DNA from: Oscheius tipulae
Taxonomy: Eukaryota > Nematoda > Chromadorea > Rhabditida > Rhabditidae
Assembly: GCA_037178975.1 (NCBI GenBank)
Contig: JASJZH010000002.1
Span: 6,127,501-6,191,500, forward strand
DNA: 64,000 bases
Reading direction: 5' to 3'
The position numbers and the translations under genes were made by a program. Below the pieces are notes generated by a model. The model did not search any database and was not told the origin of the DNA. It saw only the letters and a list, made by a program, of their open reading frames with translations. Positions 34,944 through 47,117 of this stretch are shown piece after piece (within the stretch, counting starts at the first letter, position 1; the number at the start of each line of letters is the position of its first letter).

Positions 34944-36248
34944 TTACAGAGGAGTACGAGCCATTGAGCGACCACCGTCGATGACAATGCACTGTCCCAT
35001 GATGTAGTCGGACTTTTTCGAGTCGGCCAAAAAAGCAATAAGCTCCCCGATTTCTCTGGGATGAGCAGCTCTCCCGGCCGGAATCTTTGTCCTGTCCTTA
35101 GCCATCTCACAGTACTTTTCGGCTTGCTCGTCAGTGAAGCCCTGCTTGTTCATTAAACCAGTGTGGACGAGACCGGGATTAACAGCGTTGACGCGAACAC
35201 CCTTGTCGATGAAAGCCATGGCCAGACAGCGAGTCAGATGATCGACTCCAGCCTTGGCGACGCAGTAATAAGGGAAGGCGGCGTTCTGTACAAATCCTTT
35301 TGGTTATAAATTGACTTACATAATTGGTAGAGCCGATGCTGGAGACGTTAACAATGCTTCCCTTGGTCTTGATCAGATGAGGCATGGCGAGGCGGGACAA
35401 TTGGGCAACGCTGAAAAGAGATTTATACTTTGCGCTCTCCTTTTCTTGCAGATTCAATCAGTTTTCAATTTTGCTGTGCCGTACAGACTTGTAAAGTTTG
35501 ATCTGGTCAACTCTCTAGCGGAACATCGAATAGTTTGCAAAAGACTTCTTGTACCAAAAATTTGAGATTTTGGATAAAACTTACTACGGTCTACTTATGA
35601 AAACAAGGATCATCTGCTCTCGGTATTAGATGAAGTTATGCTATGCATCTTTAGAACAATACTTTGTCATGTCACGTGTTGTATCAGGGCAACATAGAAC
35701 ACAACGTTAGCCTGTCTAGATTCAAAGGTGTTGGGTTCGTTGGTTTAGATGCTTACTGGACTTTGTTTTGTCAGCTCGTATTATTCCAAAAAGACTCACG
35801 ACTTGAGGTTCAGATCCATCGTAAAGTCCCACTCGTCCATGGACTGATTGAATCCCAGGGTCTTCGTATTGTCTGGAGCCAGGCTTCCTGCATTGTTCAC
35901 CTAAACTTTTCAGTTCTCCCCACTCTCAGAAACACACACCAAAATGTCAATCTGTCCAAACTTGGAGACAGTTTCCTCGACTAGTCTCTTCTGTACCGAC
36001 TCCTCGATAAGATTTCCCTGAACAATGAGTACGTCTCCGGATTGGAGTCCTGCTGCGACGAGTTTGGTCTTGACATCCTCCAAAGCTTGGGAATTTCTTC
36101 CCGTAATCGTCAATTTGGCTCCCTGTTCGGCAAAAAGCACAGCAGTCTCACGGCCTATTCCACTGCTCGAACCTTTGTCCAGATTTTTAAAATTCGTGTA
36201 AGACTCACCAGTGATGATGGCAACCTTTCCTAGGAACTGCTTGGCCAT
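34944..36248 (-). CDS. Classical short-chain dehydrogenase/reductase (SDR)
   Basis: Five exons (36209..36248, 35940..36172, 35800..35900, 35320..35410, 34944..35285) give 268 aa. The Rossmann motif is TGSSSGIG at residues 14-21, followed by NNAG, the catalytic Ser in VNVSSIGS and the YxxxK motif (YYCVAKAG). The C-terminal SDR block is VNPGLVHTGL and IDGG. NAD(P)-dependent oxidation or reduction of a small alcohol or ketone is expected; the substrate is not evident. The intron at 35411..35799 is 389 bp. The ATG is not preceded by a close acceptor. Confidence 0.95.
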
Positions 36249-36299
36249 TGTTGAGCGACAAAACGCGTGAAAAAAGGCAAGAACACCTCGACTTATAAG

Positions 36300-37058
36300 G
36301 AGATTGATGCTTACAATAGACTAAAGTCTCTTTCAATAAGTTGCTAGTGCCAGGAAAGCTCTGATAGCAGGCAGATTAGCGCCCTTGCGAAAGCAGAAAA
36401 GACAATAGTTGGTCCGGAGATCACATTTTTAGACTGTTTGGGAGCGGGAAACGACTGAAAAAGTTAGTAAGGAGAAGTCTGGCTCGTACAAACTATCCCA
36501 ATTGTTCCCCTGCTGTCGGCTGCTCTGGACTCCGTAAAGACCAAACGATTGGATATATTTACAGGTTCGAACGAAGAAGCCGGATGGAATAGCACGATCA
36601 CTTCATTTTCTGCTACAAGAATGCTCTTTCCGGAAGCCTAGGACCGAAATCTTGAAAATCTACGGAATGCGAGAGTCCCACGTCCTGTTTCGGTCCTCCT
36701 CCTATCTCTTGACAAAAGGAACGAATTGAATCATCTGGCTCTCACCTGTAATTTTCAGCCAGCAGCTGAAAATGTTAACGGCCGAAAACAAAAACTTTCC
36801 TGACATCGAGATCCCAATTCTTTAGCTCGCCAGTTCCGAGATTGTTCTGATTTGGAGTCTATTGTCAAGTTTTGTCAACTGAGACCAGGTTTGAACAACT
36901 ACTTGATATGTCAAAGCTAATGACCCTTGGGTTACTGTAGAAATTGACTTCCCTTAGGATTTCGTTAAATACACGATACCAACAGCTGAAATGGAAAAAA
37001 ATCTGTATAACATACACAAAAAATAAACTATATGACAACTTATTACGGTACTCCTGAT
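36300..37058. other. Intergenic region, nothing recognised
   Basis: It separates the SDR start from the 3' end of the GYF-like gene. No coding frame, tRNA or repeat was supported. Confidence 0.5.
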
Positions 37059-38011
37059 TCAGACGACTTCCACTTGAAATCCGAATAGCTGGCTGAGTAG
37101 TCTGCCTGCCTCTGCTGCTGTTAGCTGTAAAATATCTTCTTTATGGGAAAAAATCTACAGAAAAAGTACCTCGATAGGTTTCGAATTTCTCGTCTTTCTG
37201 TCCCCCCCGCCGCTTCTGACCGTTTTCCTCAGATTATGTGCTGTTTTGGCGAAATCTGAAGGTTTTTTCAGGGAAAATAAGAAAATTTACATTTGTCTTT
37301 CCGCGAAAATAGCGAGTCCTCCAATGTGGCTATAAAATTTGACGTCAATAATGAGCACGGTTGTCTTATTTTTTATATAGGCATATAGTTAATAAAAGGT
37401 ACCTGTTGATGTTAAGGAAAGCATAATTTTCTTCTGAGAACTCGTTGAAGGCGCTGTCGTTAGTGTTGTCCGAGGAGGAGACGTCGGGAGTGAGAAGGTC
37501 TGATCCGTTGTGGATCTTCTGTCGCGGAGCTCGATTGTAGTAGATCGGATGTTGTCGGTAGGGCAAACTAAAATGGGGGATATTCAAAGAAAAAAAGATA
37601 AAACTTACACTGCATCTAGTGGAAGAATCGGGTGATGATGGCGGAAGAGATTCACGTCGAGCTTCTCCGACGGCACTGTTAGTTTCCTCATCTCGTTGAA
37701 CGACTCGCAGGAGACCAGGAACGGAATCTGAACCCAACTTATCAGAATAATTGTAAAATGTCCACCAATCCTCCGCAAACTCTCCTCCACTCCGCGTAGC
37801 TGTGTAGCTCGTCGTCCATTTCCGGCCTGATCAGTGTGTTGTCTTTCAGCTCTCCTCCGGCCAGTTTGTTGATCATCTCCTCTGCGGGACATTCTAATAA
37901 TGGAAGGTTGAGCACGAGAAAAAAGTTGGACTTACTGTGTAGACCAAAAACTCCGTCTCGGTGACCTATGAAAAGCCACTGCTTGTCCTTTTTTGGAGAG
38001 ACGGGCCACAT
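37059..38011 (-). CDS. Protein with a GYF-like domain, nematode family not identified
   Basis: Seven exons (37936..38011, 37766..37893, 37609..37727, 37403..37567, 37291..37364, 37170..37255, 37059..37124) splice in frame to 237 aa. Residues about 15-75 (HRDGVFGLHKCPAEEMINKL, LKDNTLIRPE, WRRVCGGLIPF) resemble the order of a GYF domain, where G-PF is followed by a helix with a hydrophobic DDLLV-like strand and an end IPF. The remainder is a His/Pro-rich part, a Ser/Asp/Asn-rich linker, and a basic region (RKTVRSGGGDRK) followed by a short hydrophobic helix (LLSQLFGFQ) at the C-terminus. A proline-rich-peptide-binding role is only a guess. Its start divides a 700-bp divergent promoter with the TMBIM gene. 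Confidence 0.78.
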
Positions 38012-38712
38012 TATCTTAAAAGAGCTACCTGTACGAGAAGGATACAAGGAGAAAAAAGATCAGATAGCAACATACGAGTGGAACAGTTTTCAGCAGTTTT
38101 GCGACAGACATGCTATAATCGCACTTAACAATATAAGCTACTTTTCTAGGTCACAAAAGCATCTACTATTCGTCTCTAATCTTTTTGAAGCTTACTGAAG
38201 CCATCGTTCTTATGTAAACTGGCAAAAACTAACAAAGAAATAACAAAATAATAATACAATTTTTTAAAATTGACGCTTCAATCAGGCATATTACGGTATT
38301 GCGTAGATATTCGAACTAGGCGAAACCAGTTATTTCTGTTCTTTCTCACTACTTATCTGTCACATTTGCTGAAAAAATGTTGCAAAAGTATTATCTAAAG
38401 GTTGGAGAAGATGTTGATTAGTAGCACCATCTATTGGATAGGCTTTTCCACCTTTAGATGAACATAACATTTTTCCTTAAGCAGTTTCTTTCTGCTTTGT
38501 GCTACAATTTCACCAAAAGTAACTTGTCATCTTGCTATTTGTCCATTCTGCTTGCTTCTGTTGGTTGCTGACAGTGTACGAGGCTAAACGAGTAAAAAAA
38601 AAGATTTTCGAGGACTGGATAGATTTCTGTGGCTTTTGCTATCGATCACAATATTTTTCATTTACTCTACTTTTTCTTCTTTATTTTGCTTCTCACAATC
38701 ACGTATTCCAGC

Positions 38713-40365
38713 ATGGTCAACAGCTACTGCCCGCAAGCGCTGAGCTCCGGCGTTGTTCCTCCACCCGTTGGCTGGGCAGGTCTGTTATCGTAATTTGCAC
38801 TCTCAAACAGTTTTAGTACCATCTCACAATTGCCAGACCCCTCCTCCCTACCCTGGACATGTCGAAGAGGGCGCCGGAAACAAGCACTTTTTCTTCGAGT
38901 AAGCCTGTTTTTTACTAAAACACAAAAATACCATCTTAGTGATAAATCCGTGCGAGCCGCCTTCATCCAGAAGGTCTTCTGCATCGTCTCCATGATGCTG
39001 CTCATTGTGGCCGCCATGGTCGCCATCCCGCTCCTTCACCACGACTCAAGAATGTATATTATCCAAACTCCCGCCCTGTACGGCCTCGGCGCGTTAGTTT
39101 GACCTAAGATTTCTTGTATGTCTCGATTTTAGGATCATCTTCTTCCCCATCTACCTTACCCTACTTTGCAGCGAGTTCGTTCGTCGTTCCTTCCCCGTCA
39201 ATCTCATTCTTACCTTCCTCTTTGTAAGTTTTATCCTATGGTCCATTATTTTGGTCAAATTTTGACTCTGGCGGCCGGACTAATGACGATGAACATGGCG
39301 GCAAGAATCCGGACGGAAGTCGTCTTCATGACCCTCATCATGACGATCCTAACATGCACCGGAGTCATCATCTACGCAAAAAAAACCAAACACGACTTTA
39401 CAAAGTAGGTGGCTATCTCTTCTATCTAAAGTGCGATGGTTTCTGTAGCGGGCTCTGTTTGTTTGTCTGAGGCCATGTAACAGAAGCGGGAATCTTTTGG
39501 TATAAGGCGCAGTCGCTAATGCAAACTGAAGGCAAATTGACGACCCTGTCCGCTTGATCTGCTTTGTTCATCGGTCAACGATAAATTGTCGTTCTATTAC
39601 TTTCGTATCGTGCACACCTCGTAGTCTCTCCCAACATGATCCTTTCCCGTTGTCTATATGTTTCATTTGTTCAAGCTGGTCAAGGCCGTCTACTATCATC
39701 TGCTGTCATCTTTCAGCTTTTTCTGTCAACCTACCCATGCTACTCTCTCTCTCTCTCTCTAATCCTGTCCTTGTCCAATCATCTGTTACTGTTGTTGACG
39801 TATCTTTGTACTACCACATCAAGAACAGCCTTCCCAATTAAAACTAACATGTTATCCAGAAACCAAGTTATTCCTGACCTGACACTTTGATTCTCTGACA
39901 CGAGCACAGTTTAAGAAGAACTACTGATGGAGAATCGAGCATATTGTTTTCAAAGATCAGGCACCATGTCTCTGTTTATTTTGAAAAATGGACGGCTTCT
40001 GCTATCCAGAGCTAACAGACCGAGTCCAACAAGCATCCTTTCAGGTTCTCCGGCATTCTCTGCGTACTCTCCTGGGTCCTGTTCGCGTTCGGAATCGTGG
40101 CCATCATCGCCGTCGTGGTCTTCCACGTCCACATCCTCTACACGTTCTACTCGTTCCTTTCCTGCCTCATCTTCATGGCCTATCTCGTCATCGATATCCA
40201 GGTAATTTCCTCTTTTCAGTATCCAAAACGATGAAAAATTAGATGCTGATGGGTGGCAAGAGGTTCGAAGTCTCGCCGGATGACTACATCTTCATCTCGC
40301 TGCAGCTTTTCGTCGACATCCTCTATATCTTCTGGCATCTGCTAAATCTCTTTGCCAGAGGATAG
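38713..40365 (+). CDS. TMBIM/lifeguard family multi-pass membrane protein
   Basis: Seven exons (38713..38779, 38817..38898, 38940..39092, 39133..39223, 39265..39404, 40045..40201, 40243..40365) give 270 aa. After a proline-rich cytosolic N-terminus (TPPPYPGHVE) there are seven hydrophobic segments. The C-terminal BAX-inhibitor-like signature is present (SPDDYIFISLQLFVDI, with YLVIDIQ before it). These proteins act in ER, Golgi or plasma membranes in calcium leak and apoptosis suppression. The intron 39224..39264 has a normal GT donor but no AG at the only acceptor that keeps the frame (it ends TTTTG). The intron at 39405..40044 is 640 bp. The ATG is 1 nt after TATTCCAG. Confidence 0.94.
39743..39760. 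repeat. (CT)n microsatellite in a TMBIM intron
   Basis: Nine CT units inside the 640-bp intron. Confidence 0.9.
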
Positions 40366-42669
40366 GCGCCTTCCCTATTTTCTCACGTTCTGTATAGAAA
40401 AAAATGAACTTTGTATCTTTTCTTTTCTCCTTGGTGACTAAGGAGCAGTGCTTGAACTTTATTAGGTATGGGCCCATCTCTCCGTGAGATAAGGGGCCTG
40501 ATAAGAAGTTGCAAGTCGTCCTCTCTCCAGCCAAATGAGTCACTTCAAGGGTTGACGCCATTCTCTGCCTGTTCTTTTCTCTTTTCCTGCCTCTAGATCG
40601 TTTTAAAAAAAAACACGAAGCCAAAGGGACCTGTTTTTTGATCCATCGACAACTGAAATTTCCGAGCCGAGCCACTTCCTTCGAGCAAGTTTAATGTAAT
40701 GCTCCAGCTCTACTGTATTTCTCCTCCCCCAAAATTTGTATGCAAGTGGGCTTCCTTGGTTTCAGAATTCGGGAGGAAGGTCAGCTCGATGAAAAAATGA
40801 CTGCAACAAAGCAAAAGCCGCTAAAAACGTTCTGAAACGAAAAATCCACGGAAAATCCCTCGTTCTCACTCTTCTTTGAAAATAAACCAAATAAATCTCC
40901 CGAAATACCCGAACAACTCGTCGAGGGCGTCGATTTGATTGATGAAGAGTGCGGCTAGGAGGCTATTCATCCAGTGCCTAGGGCATCCACTTGTTTCTTC
41001 CTCTCTTTTGACTCCGATCCCGTTCCTTATGCCACTTGAACCGTGGGGCCTCCGAACGCCTGTTTGTGTAGAGCGCCTTTATGTCCGAAAGTCTCGTCTT
41101 TTCTTAGCGTTTTGGAATACAAACATGTGTGTGTCGAAAACACCGTTCGATATGACAAATGGATGAGCGCAAGGTCACAAACTATACACAGAAAACGAAG
41201 TCATATCGATGTTTTTGTTGCGACAGGGGACAGAGAGCAATTATTCATGTCATTTTGGCGGGAAGACGGTGTCGGAAACACCGATAATTGGTTATTAATT
41301 AGTCGCCTTTTCGTCTATAATCAATGGAGAGATTTCGTGCTCTTCTTCCTCAAAAAGGTCGCGTCATTCCAGATAAGAGTTGAGGTTTTATCAATTCGTG
41401 ACGAGGGCCTTTCCTCCAGTCACTGGGGTGACGCTGGTAAAACGATATAGGGGTTCGAAGGAAGCCAGTCATGGCTCGGGTGTGACATGCATTGGTCGTG
41501 CTCCATTCCATTCTCTGCTGTCTCGGATTTTCTGAGCTTTTTGTTTTATCTTCTCACCACTTCTCCACCTCCTCGTACGGTTTTTGTGCAGTTTTCTCGC
41601 GTTTGGATAGTCCAAAAAGGCTTCCGGATGGTCAGAGAGCCCGGGTCTGTTGGAAAATTGCCAATCAATCTATTGTGAAGGCCTCCGAAACAAGATGTTT
41701 CCTATTTCTATGCAATTTCTCACTTTCTACGATTTTACGAGCTCCACGAACTGAAAACAACACTGGAAGGTACGAACAATGAAAAAAGAAGTGATCCTGG
41801 CTAAAAACTCGGTGTTTTCTACTATTTTACCTTCTTTCTCAGCCGAATTTCCCCTAAAATTACGGACAATGTTATCTTATCAAGGGTTCTTCTTATACTT
41901 TATCCATTCTAACCGCGTGCTGTGTATTTATCGAGCTCCGAGAGTATAAAAAGTGTTGGAAAGGACTAGCAGGAAGTAGGAAAACGGTTATACATGGCCT
42001 GACCACAGTTTTGACATCCTCGTTCGTAATTCACCAGCTGTCTGTGACCACAAAAGGATATAAACAAATAGAACAAAGCAATAGCTATAAAACTCCGTAA
42101 GCAGTTGGATTTAGGAAGACTCCTATGGACGTTTGGCAGTCTGTGACAATGACTGACGGATGTCGTCTCCCAACTCCTCCTTTCATTTTCTAGCTGTCTC
42201 TGACCAGCAAAGCAGGACAATTATCCAGCTCGCCCTCTCTTTGCGCCAAATTGTAAAAGCCGTCGTTCAGCATGTGAACCTCTCTAACATAAATGGGCTT
42301 TTTTGGGCCAACTTGCCTCCACAATTCGGCAGAGAAACATTTCTTTTTTTGCCCCCGAACAATCATAGGAAGGGACCAGCTCCCGCCTCTCTCTCTCTCT
42401 CTCGCCCTTTGACCGCCCTCCCTGCCCGAGACGAGTGGTGCGCTTTTCCAGCCGGCAGGCAGCCTTCGTCAGTGTGGGTAAACGGCGGGGAGGACGGCTG
42501 TCGACCGGTCTCCTTGCCCCAGGCCCCTCCATCTCTTTATTAGGGACCTCACCCTATCTTTTTATCTTCAAGAAGTACCTGTTCCTGCTTTTTCGTCTCG
42601 TTGCTCCAATAAAAACCTCTTCGTTTCAAAGTCTCGTTTCGGGACTAAGAAGGGATTTTCACATTTTTC
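40366..42669. other. Intergenic region between TMBIM and ELOVL, no supported gene
   Basis: An open frame of 135 codons at 41043..41450 has no signal peptide, domain or splice partner and is not accepted. A hairpin GGCCCATCTC.TCCGT.GAGATAAGGGGCC lies at 40471..40498 in the TMBIM 3' UTR. A short CT run is near 42390. Confidence 0.5.
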
Positions 42670-42722
42670 CATGTTTCGCAAAGTTGTAGCTCGGATGAAT
42701 ATCTACAACTTTGTAGAACATT
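42670..42722. repeat. Dispersed palindromic repeat, copy c
   Basis: CGCAAAGTTGTAG and CTACAACTTTGTAG arms flank a short spacer, about 150 bp upstream of the ELOVL start codon. Confidence 0.65.
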
Positions 42723-42875
42723 ATATTGAGGAAAATATACACATTCTGCTCTAAAAGCGCTCTGGAAAATTGCCAAACACTTTTGCGTCGCAACAAAAAT
42801 ACTCTTCATGCTTTTTCTGGAGATTCCGGTGCTATCAAATTTTTCCTCCAAAATAACCCTAATTTTTCAGCTAAT

Positions 42876-44856
42876 ATGAAACAGGAACAGTCCTACTCGG
42901 TTTGGACAGGAAATGGCGTTAAAATCATCTATTCACCGTATGAATACACGGAGTTAATTGGACCGGAGAAGCTCTGGGATGACCGCCTCGTGCATAGTTT
43001 TTTCGCTCGCCATTGGCATGCCTCGATCTGGCTCGCTATTATCTACGTAGCTGCTATTAATCTCCTACAGAAATTCATGGAGAATCGCAAACCTTATCAG
43101 TGAGTTTAAAGATATGAAGGACAACTTGAACATTTCAGCATGAAGTCCCTATTAATTTTATGGAACGGCTTTTTGGCCGTTTTTAGCATAATGGGAACAT
43201 GGCGATTCGGCATCGAATTCCTTCATATCACCACCCAGAGGTACAGTTGCAATTTCTGTTCTTTGGAGTGTTCGGAGTCCGTTACGTCATCGCGGTCCAG
43301 ACGCTACCCTTGCCGAACGGGGTGGGATGATTGTAAACACGGGGTTGATGATAAATGTTTGGATCCAATTCGTGGGATTATTTTGGTAAAAGTTAGCCAA
43401 AAAATAGGAACTAGGGTAAGATTTTACAAGTGCCCACCATTCTCCTTCGAAAGCGAAAGAAACATCTGGTAGTACTTAAATAGGCGCCCCGAGTCGAGAG
43501 TCGACATGTTCAGAATGCCGGTAAGGAAAGATCCCACTTTCCAAGCACTCAAACTGAGCAGGCTTGTCTCGCCTACTGTCAGGAACTCGGCTTACTTGCT
43601 ACTCCTCCGGGCATCGGACTCACCCGTAAGAATCCTCTGGTTCACCATCAGAAATGTAAAAAAAATGGAGGAAAAGGAAAACTTATTCGCGCCATGACGT
43701 AGTTTTGCGTACATCGTACAGTTTCACGTAAAATCGAGTCGGGGCGCCTATTTAAGAACTACCAAAAATTTCGATGCTCTACAAAGTTGGTCTCCAGACC
43801 AAAATCTGGAAGGTTGTAGGACATAGTAGGCCCCGAAATCGGCTCTTGGATCAGCCTCTAGCCAGTCTTGCCCATGTCCACACATTTGTCGAACTATAAG
43901 CGATTAAGCAAGCTCTTTCTGGTTCTGGACAGCCTTTTGGGGCTTGATTATGTCCTGGAAAATTGTAGATAAGATCAATATGAACAGTTGTAGGGCATAG
44001 CTAAGGCGAGAAATGTAGTCTTGAGTCTTTGGGAAGGTGGAACTTTACAAGACGGCCAACTCTAACCGAAACTATGGCTGTTAGAACAGATAGGTTGCCA
44101 CCCAAACTAAGATTTTTGAAAGAAAAACAGTACTGTTTGACGGGCAATAAACAATGAGTACAGCTTCCGAATTTGGCAGATCTGAACCAGTGGAATCTAC
44201 ATGAAGTCCATTTGAGCAGTAACATCCAATCTACTACAGATAGACTCCGGTAGTTCACAGACGAGAGTCCAGAATGGTCTATGGAATTTGACAGCTCCCA
44301 ATCAGAATCCAGAGATTCGAATAGCTTGAGCTTACTTTGAAGAACTGTACAGGAAGCCATCAACAGAAAAATGGTAAAGAGACCAGCATTGGCTATGTAC
44401 TTGACAGTTTTGACAGACAGACCAGAGAAATTTTAACAATCCCATTCCAGACCCCTAGTCGACTCAATCTGTTTCTCCATGGATCCCCGTGGTCCAGCCG
44501 CCTTCTGGGCCTGTCTCTTCTCCTTCTCCAAAGTTGCCGAATTCGGTGACACACTCTTCCTCGTGCTTAGAAAGCGGCCAGTCATCTTCCTCCACTGGTA
44601 CCATCATGCTGTAGTCATCATTCTCAGTTGGCATTCGGGTGAGTTCCTATTGTCGTCAAGGGAGACATTAGGAAAAAGCGCATTCCCATAGCTACGAGCC
44701 TTCGAGCGTCTGGAATAGGCCAATCAGTCCTAATGGCTAGTACAAGTGGGTCTAGGGGATCGATAGTGTGCCTGTTTGCATAACCGGGAAGTGTGCTCAC
44801 ACGGTGTGCAACTGGTGCCCGGGACACAAAGATGGCAGACAGCTGGCGAGAGTGAG

Positions 44857-44889
<33 letters not shown>

Positions 44890-46665
44890 GAAAGAACAGA
44901 GCGTCTGGGAAATTCAGTGTACTCTCTGGTACTGTCACTGTCTGGCAAATAGGGGTTTGGGACTATCAGCGGTTCTTCTCTGCCTCTTGGCCTGGTAGCA
45001 GATCTCGAGCTTCGCCGTTGAGTATCGGAAAGAAGACGACATTTTGAAGTGAATTCATGTTCTACTAAGTGTAGGAGAAATCAAAATCAAAATCTGTCTA
45101 AAACATTGCAAGGCTTCAAAACTAGTGTTTGAAGTCGAAGAAGCTTTGAGATCTTAATACCAGATAGACGAAAGACATTTCAGGACAGCCACCCTGAAAG
45201 ACCACGACAGGGCCCCTGTTTTCGAAACCCATGAAGCAGAGATAGAAATGACACCCTTTCCTCGCCCTCTCGAAAAAAAAGTATGCAAATGGATCCAGTC
45301 GGAGGTGACAGAATCGGGCTGAGGTGAGGGGGCTATCGAAGCGCAAATTGACTAATGGTATTGCGAGATAAAAAATAGAGAAAACTGGTAGCAGGGGGAA
45401 CAGTGGGAAATTATTCTTTTATAGAAGAGGAAAAGGAGTTTGACTAACAAGTTAGGTGTGGATAAATTCTGTCTGATGGGGGACAGTGACAGTAAGAGTC
45501 TATCAGTCTAGTTAAATATCTGACAGACTGTCATTTGTTGTTCATTGGTCTGGCCATTGGTATCCAGGGACTTAAATACTATAGTCCTAGAACACTCAGA
45601 ACTGTCGCTGTCTTAATATTTGTGGCTCGAGACAGTTGTTCCACTGATCCAGTCTTATTAGAGAGAGAGTGACCACTCCCGTCTTCGATCCACAGAAGAC
45701 TAATTTGGTGACAAACCAGACAAGTTTTTTGGAAGTGTTGCGCGACTAGGGGATTGCGTGAGCGACAAGCCGTCCAGTTGAGGTCCGGATAAAAACAACG
45801 CGCTGTGTTATGAGGGCGCGCACCGTGTCCATTTTTTGGCTACCGGGGAGTCAATTAGTCGTTGGTCGAAAGTAGTACTCTATTCAGCTGTCGAGCTTAC
45901 GGCTGCCGGCCGCTGGTTCATCATGATGAACTACTTCGTCCACTCCATCATGTACACCTACTACGCCATCACAGCCATGGGATACCGTCTGCCGAAGTTT
46001 GTCTCGATGTGAGTTTGGCCAATGTACTAGAACAGTCGTAGAGCTGCTAAAGAACAGAGATAGTAGGGAAAACTGTCTCCTATACATTGAAAACACTGTA
46101 TAGACCTATATAGAAGATTCTAGACCCAAGCTTTTGGTGTAAGAATAATGCAGTTCGATAGGTCGCGACCCTAGCTTTATTAAAACCTGGAACCCGGAAG
46201 AGAGATTTAAGAGACAGGTAAAAGAGTTAGCGCGCAGCTTCCGGGTTTTGAACTGCGGTACTTCCACGAAGCATTGATGAGTTGGCTCTAACTGAACTCA
46301 ACTGAAGGATAGTAATGTCCGGATTCTTATTTTTGATACTGGCCTGGTCTCTCTGGTCTAGTCTGTCTCTAGACCTATAACTTTGAGCCCCTAAAACATG
46401 TATACAGTCATAACGCTCCTCAAACTTACTTTACTTTTCCAGGACCGTGACCGCCCTGCAAACAACCCAGATGCTCATCGGAGTCGGCATCTCCGTCATT
46501 GTCCTTCTCCTCAAACTGAATGGCCAAATGTGTCAGCAGTCCTACGACAATCTGGCCATCGCCTTTGCCATCTACGCCAGCTTTCTCATTCTGTTCTCGA
46601 GCTTCTTCAACAAGGCCTATTTGGTCGCCCGTCCACAGAAGAAGGAGGTTGTAAAACAGGAATAG
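42876..46665 (+). CDS. Very-long-chain fatty acid elongase (ELO/ELOVL family)
   Basis: Five exons (42876..43099, 43139..43240, 44451..44638, 45888..46008, 46443..46665) give 285 aa. The catalytic histidine box is HWYHH at residues 157-161. It is preceded by the family motif KVAEFGDTLFLVLRK and followed by MNYFVHSIMYTYY. Seven hydrophobic segments are spaced as in ELOVL3/6 (about 270 aa), and the C-terminus is lysine rich, as in ER proteins. It condenses malonyl-CoA with acyl-CoA in the ER. Introns 2 (1210 bp) and 3 (1249 bp) hold repeats. The ATG lies 5 nt after AATTTTTCAG, a probable trans-splice site. Confidence 0.96.
43468..43763. mobile_element. MITE-like element with 30-bp terminal inverted repeats
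   Basis: The ends GGTAGTACTTAAATAGGCG and, inverted, GGTAGTTCTTAAATAGGCG extend for about 30 bp with two mismatches. The interior is about 236 bp with no transposase. It lies in ELOVL intron 2. No clear target duplication was seen. Confidence 0.72.
43768..43828. repeat. Dispersed palindromic repeat, copy f
   Basis: The TCTACAAAGTTG and GGTTGTAGG arms are spaced as in the other copies. It follows the MITE-like element directly. Confidence 0.5.
43951..44002. repeat. Dispersed palindromic repeat, copy g
   Basis: ATTGTAGATAAGATCAATAT and a second GTTGTAGGGCATAG arm; a divergent member in ELOVL intron 2. Confidence 0.45.
44867..44889. repeat. (CT)n microsatellite in ELOVL intron 3
   Basis: About eleven CT units. 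Confidence 0.9.
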
Positions 46666-46929
46666 CTCCTGCCCAGTTCAAACTACGGTTTCTGTCCTGT
46701 CCGCATCTCAATTGTTTTGTTTCCCCCACCAACAACATATCACCCATACTGTCTCGAGCGTAGACAATGAAAAATGTTATAAAGTTCATCTTTTTTTTTT
46801 GTAAAGTACCAATTTGTAGAATTCTGCGACGTTTAAAACTGGTCGTGACCTCAAAAGCTGTCTACCTGTGGTAGTTGTGGCCTCTCAAAATTGCAGTCCT
46901 TCAAAGCTTTAGTAAAAGGAAAACAGTTG

Positions 46930-46992
46930 GAGTATTGCTAAGCAGCACGGCTACGAACCAGACGACCCGAGTTCGATCCCAGGGATTGCAGA
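46930..46992 (+). repeat. tRNA-like sequence (possible SINE or tRNA pseudogene)
   Basis: It contains AAGCAGCACGGCTACGAACC and the T-arm/B-box-like GAGTTCGATCCC with tRNA-like spacing. No reliable acceptor stem or anticodon arm could be folded. It lies between the convergent ELOVL and helical-repeat genes. Confidence 0.42.
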
Positions 46993-47117
46993 CTGTTTGA
47001 TTTGGGAAGAAGAAATTATGGGAAAGGTTTCCTAGGCGAGAATTGACTGGCTTAGAAAAACATTAGCTTTAAAGATGGTCTTGTGGCGTACAAATCTGCA
47101 CAAAATGTGAGAGGAGA

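Noticed and set aside
41043-41450. 135-codon frame in the TMBIM-ELOVL gap
   Set aside because: No domain, splice partner, signal peptide or promoter was seen; the length is within chance for this composition.
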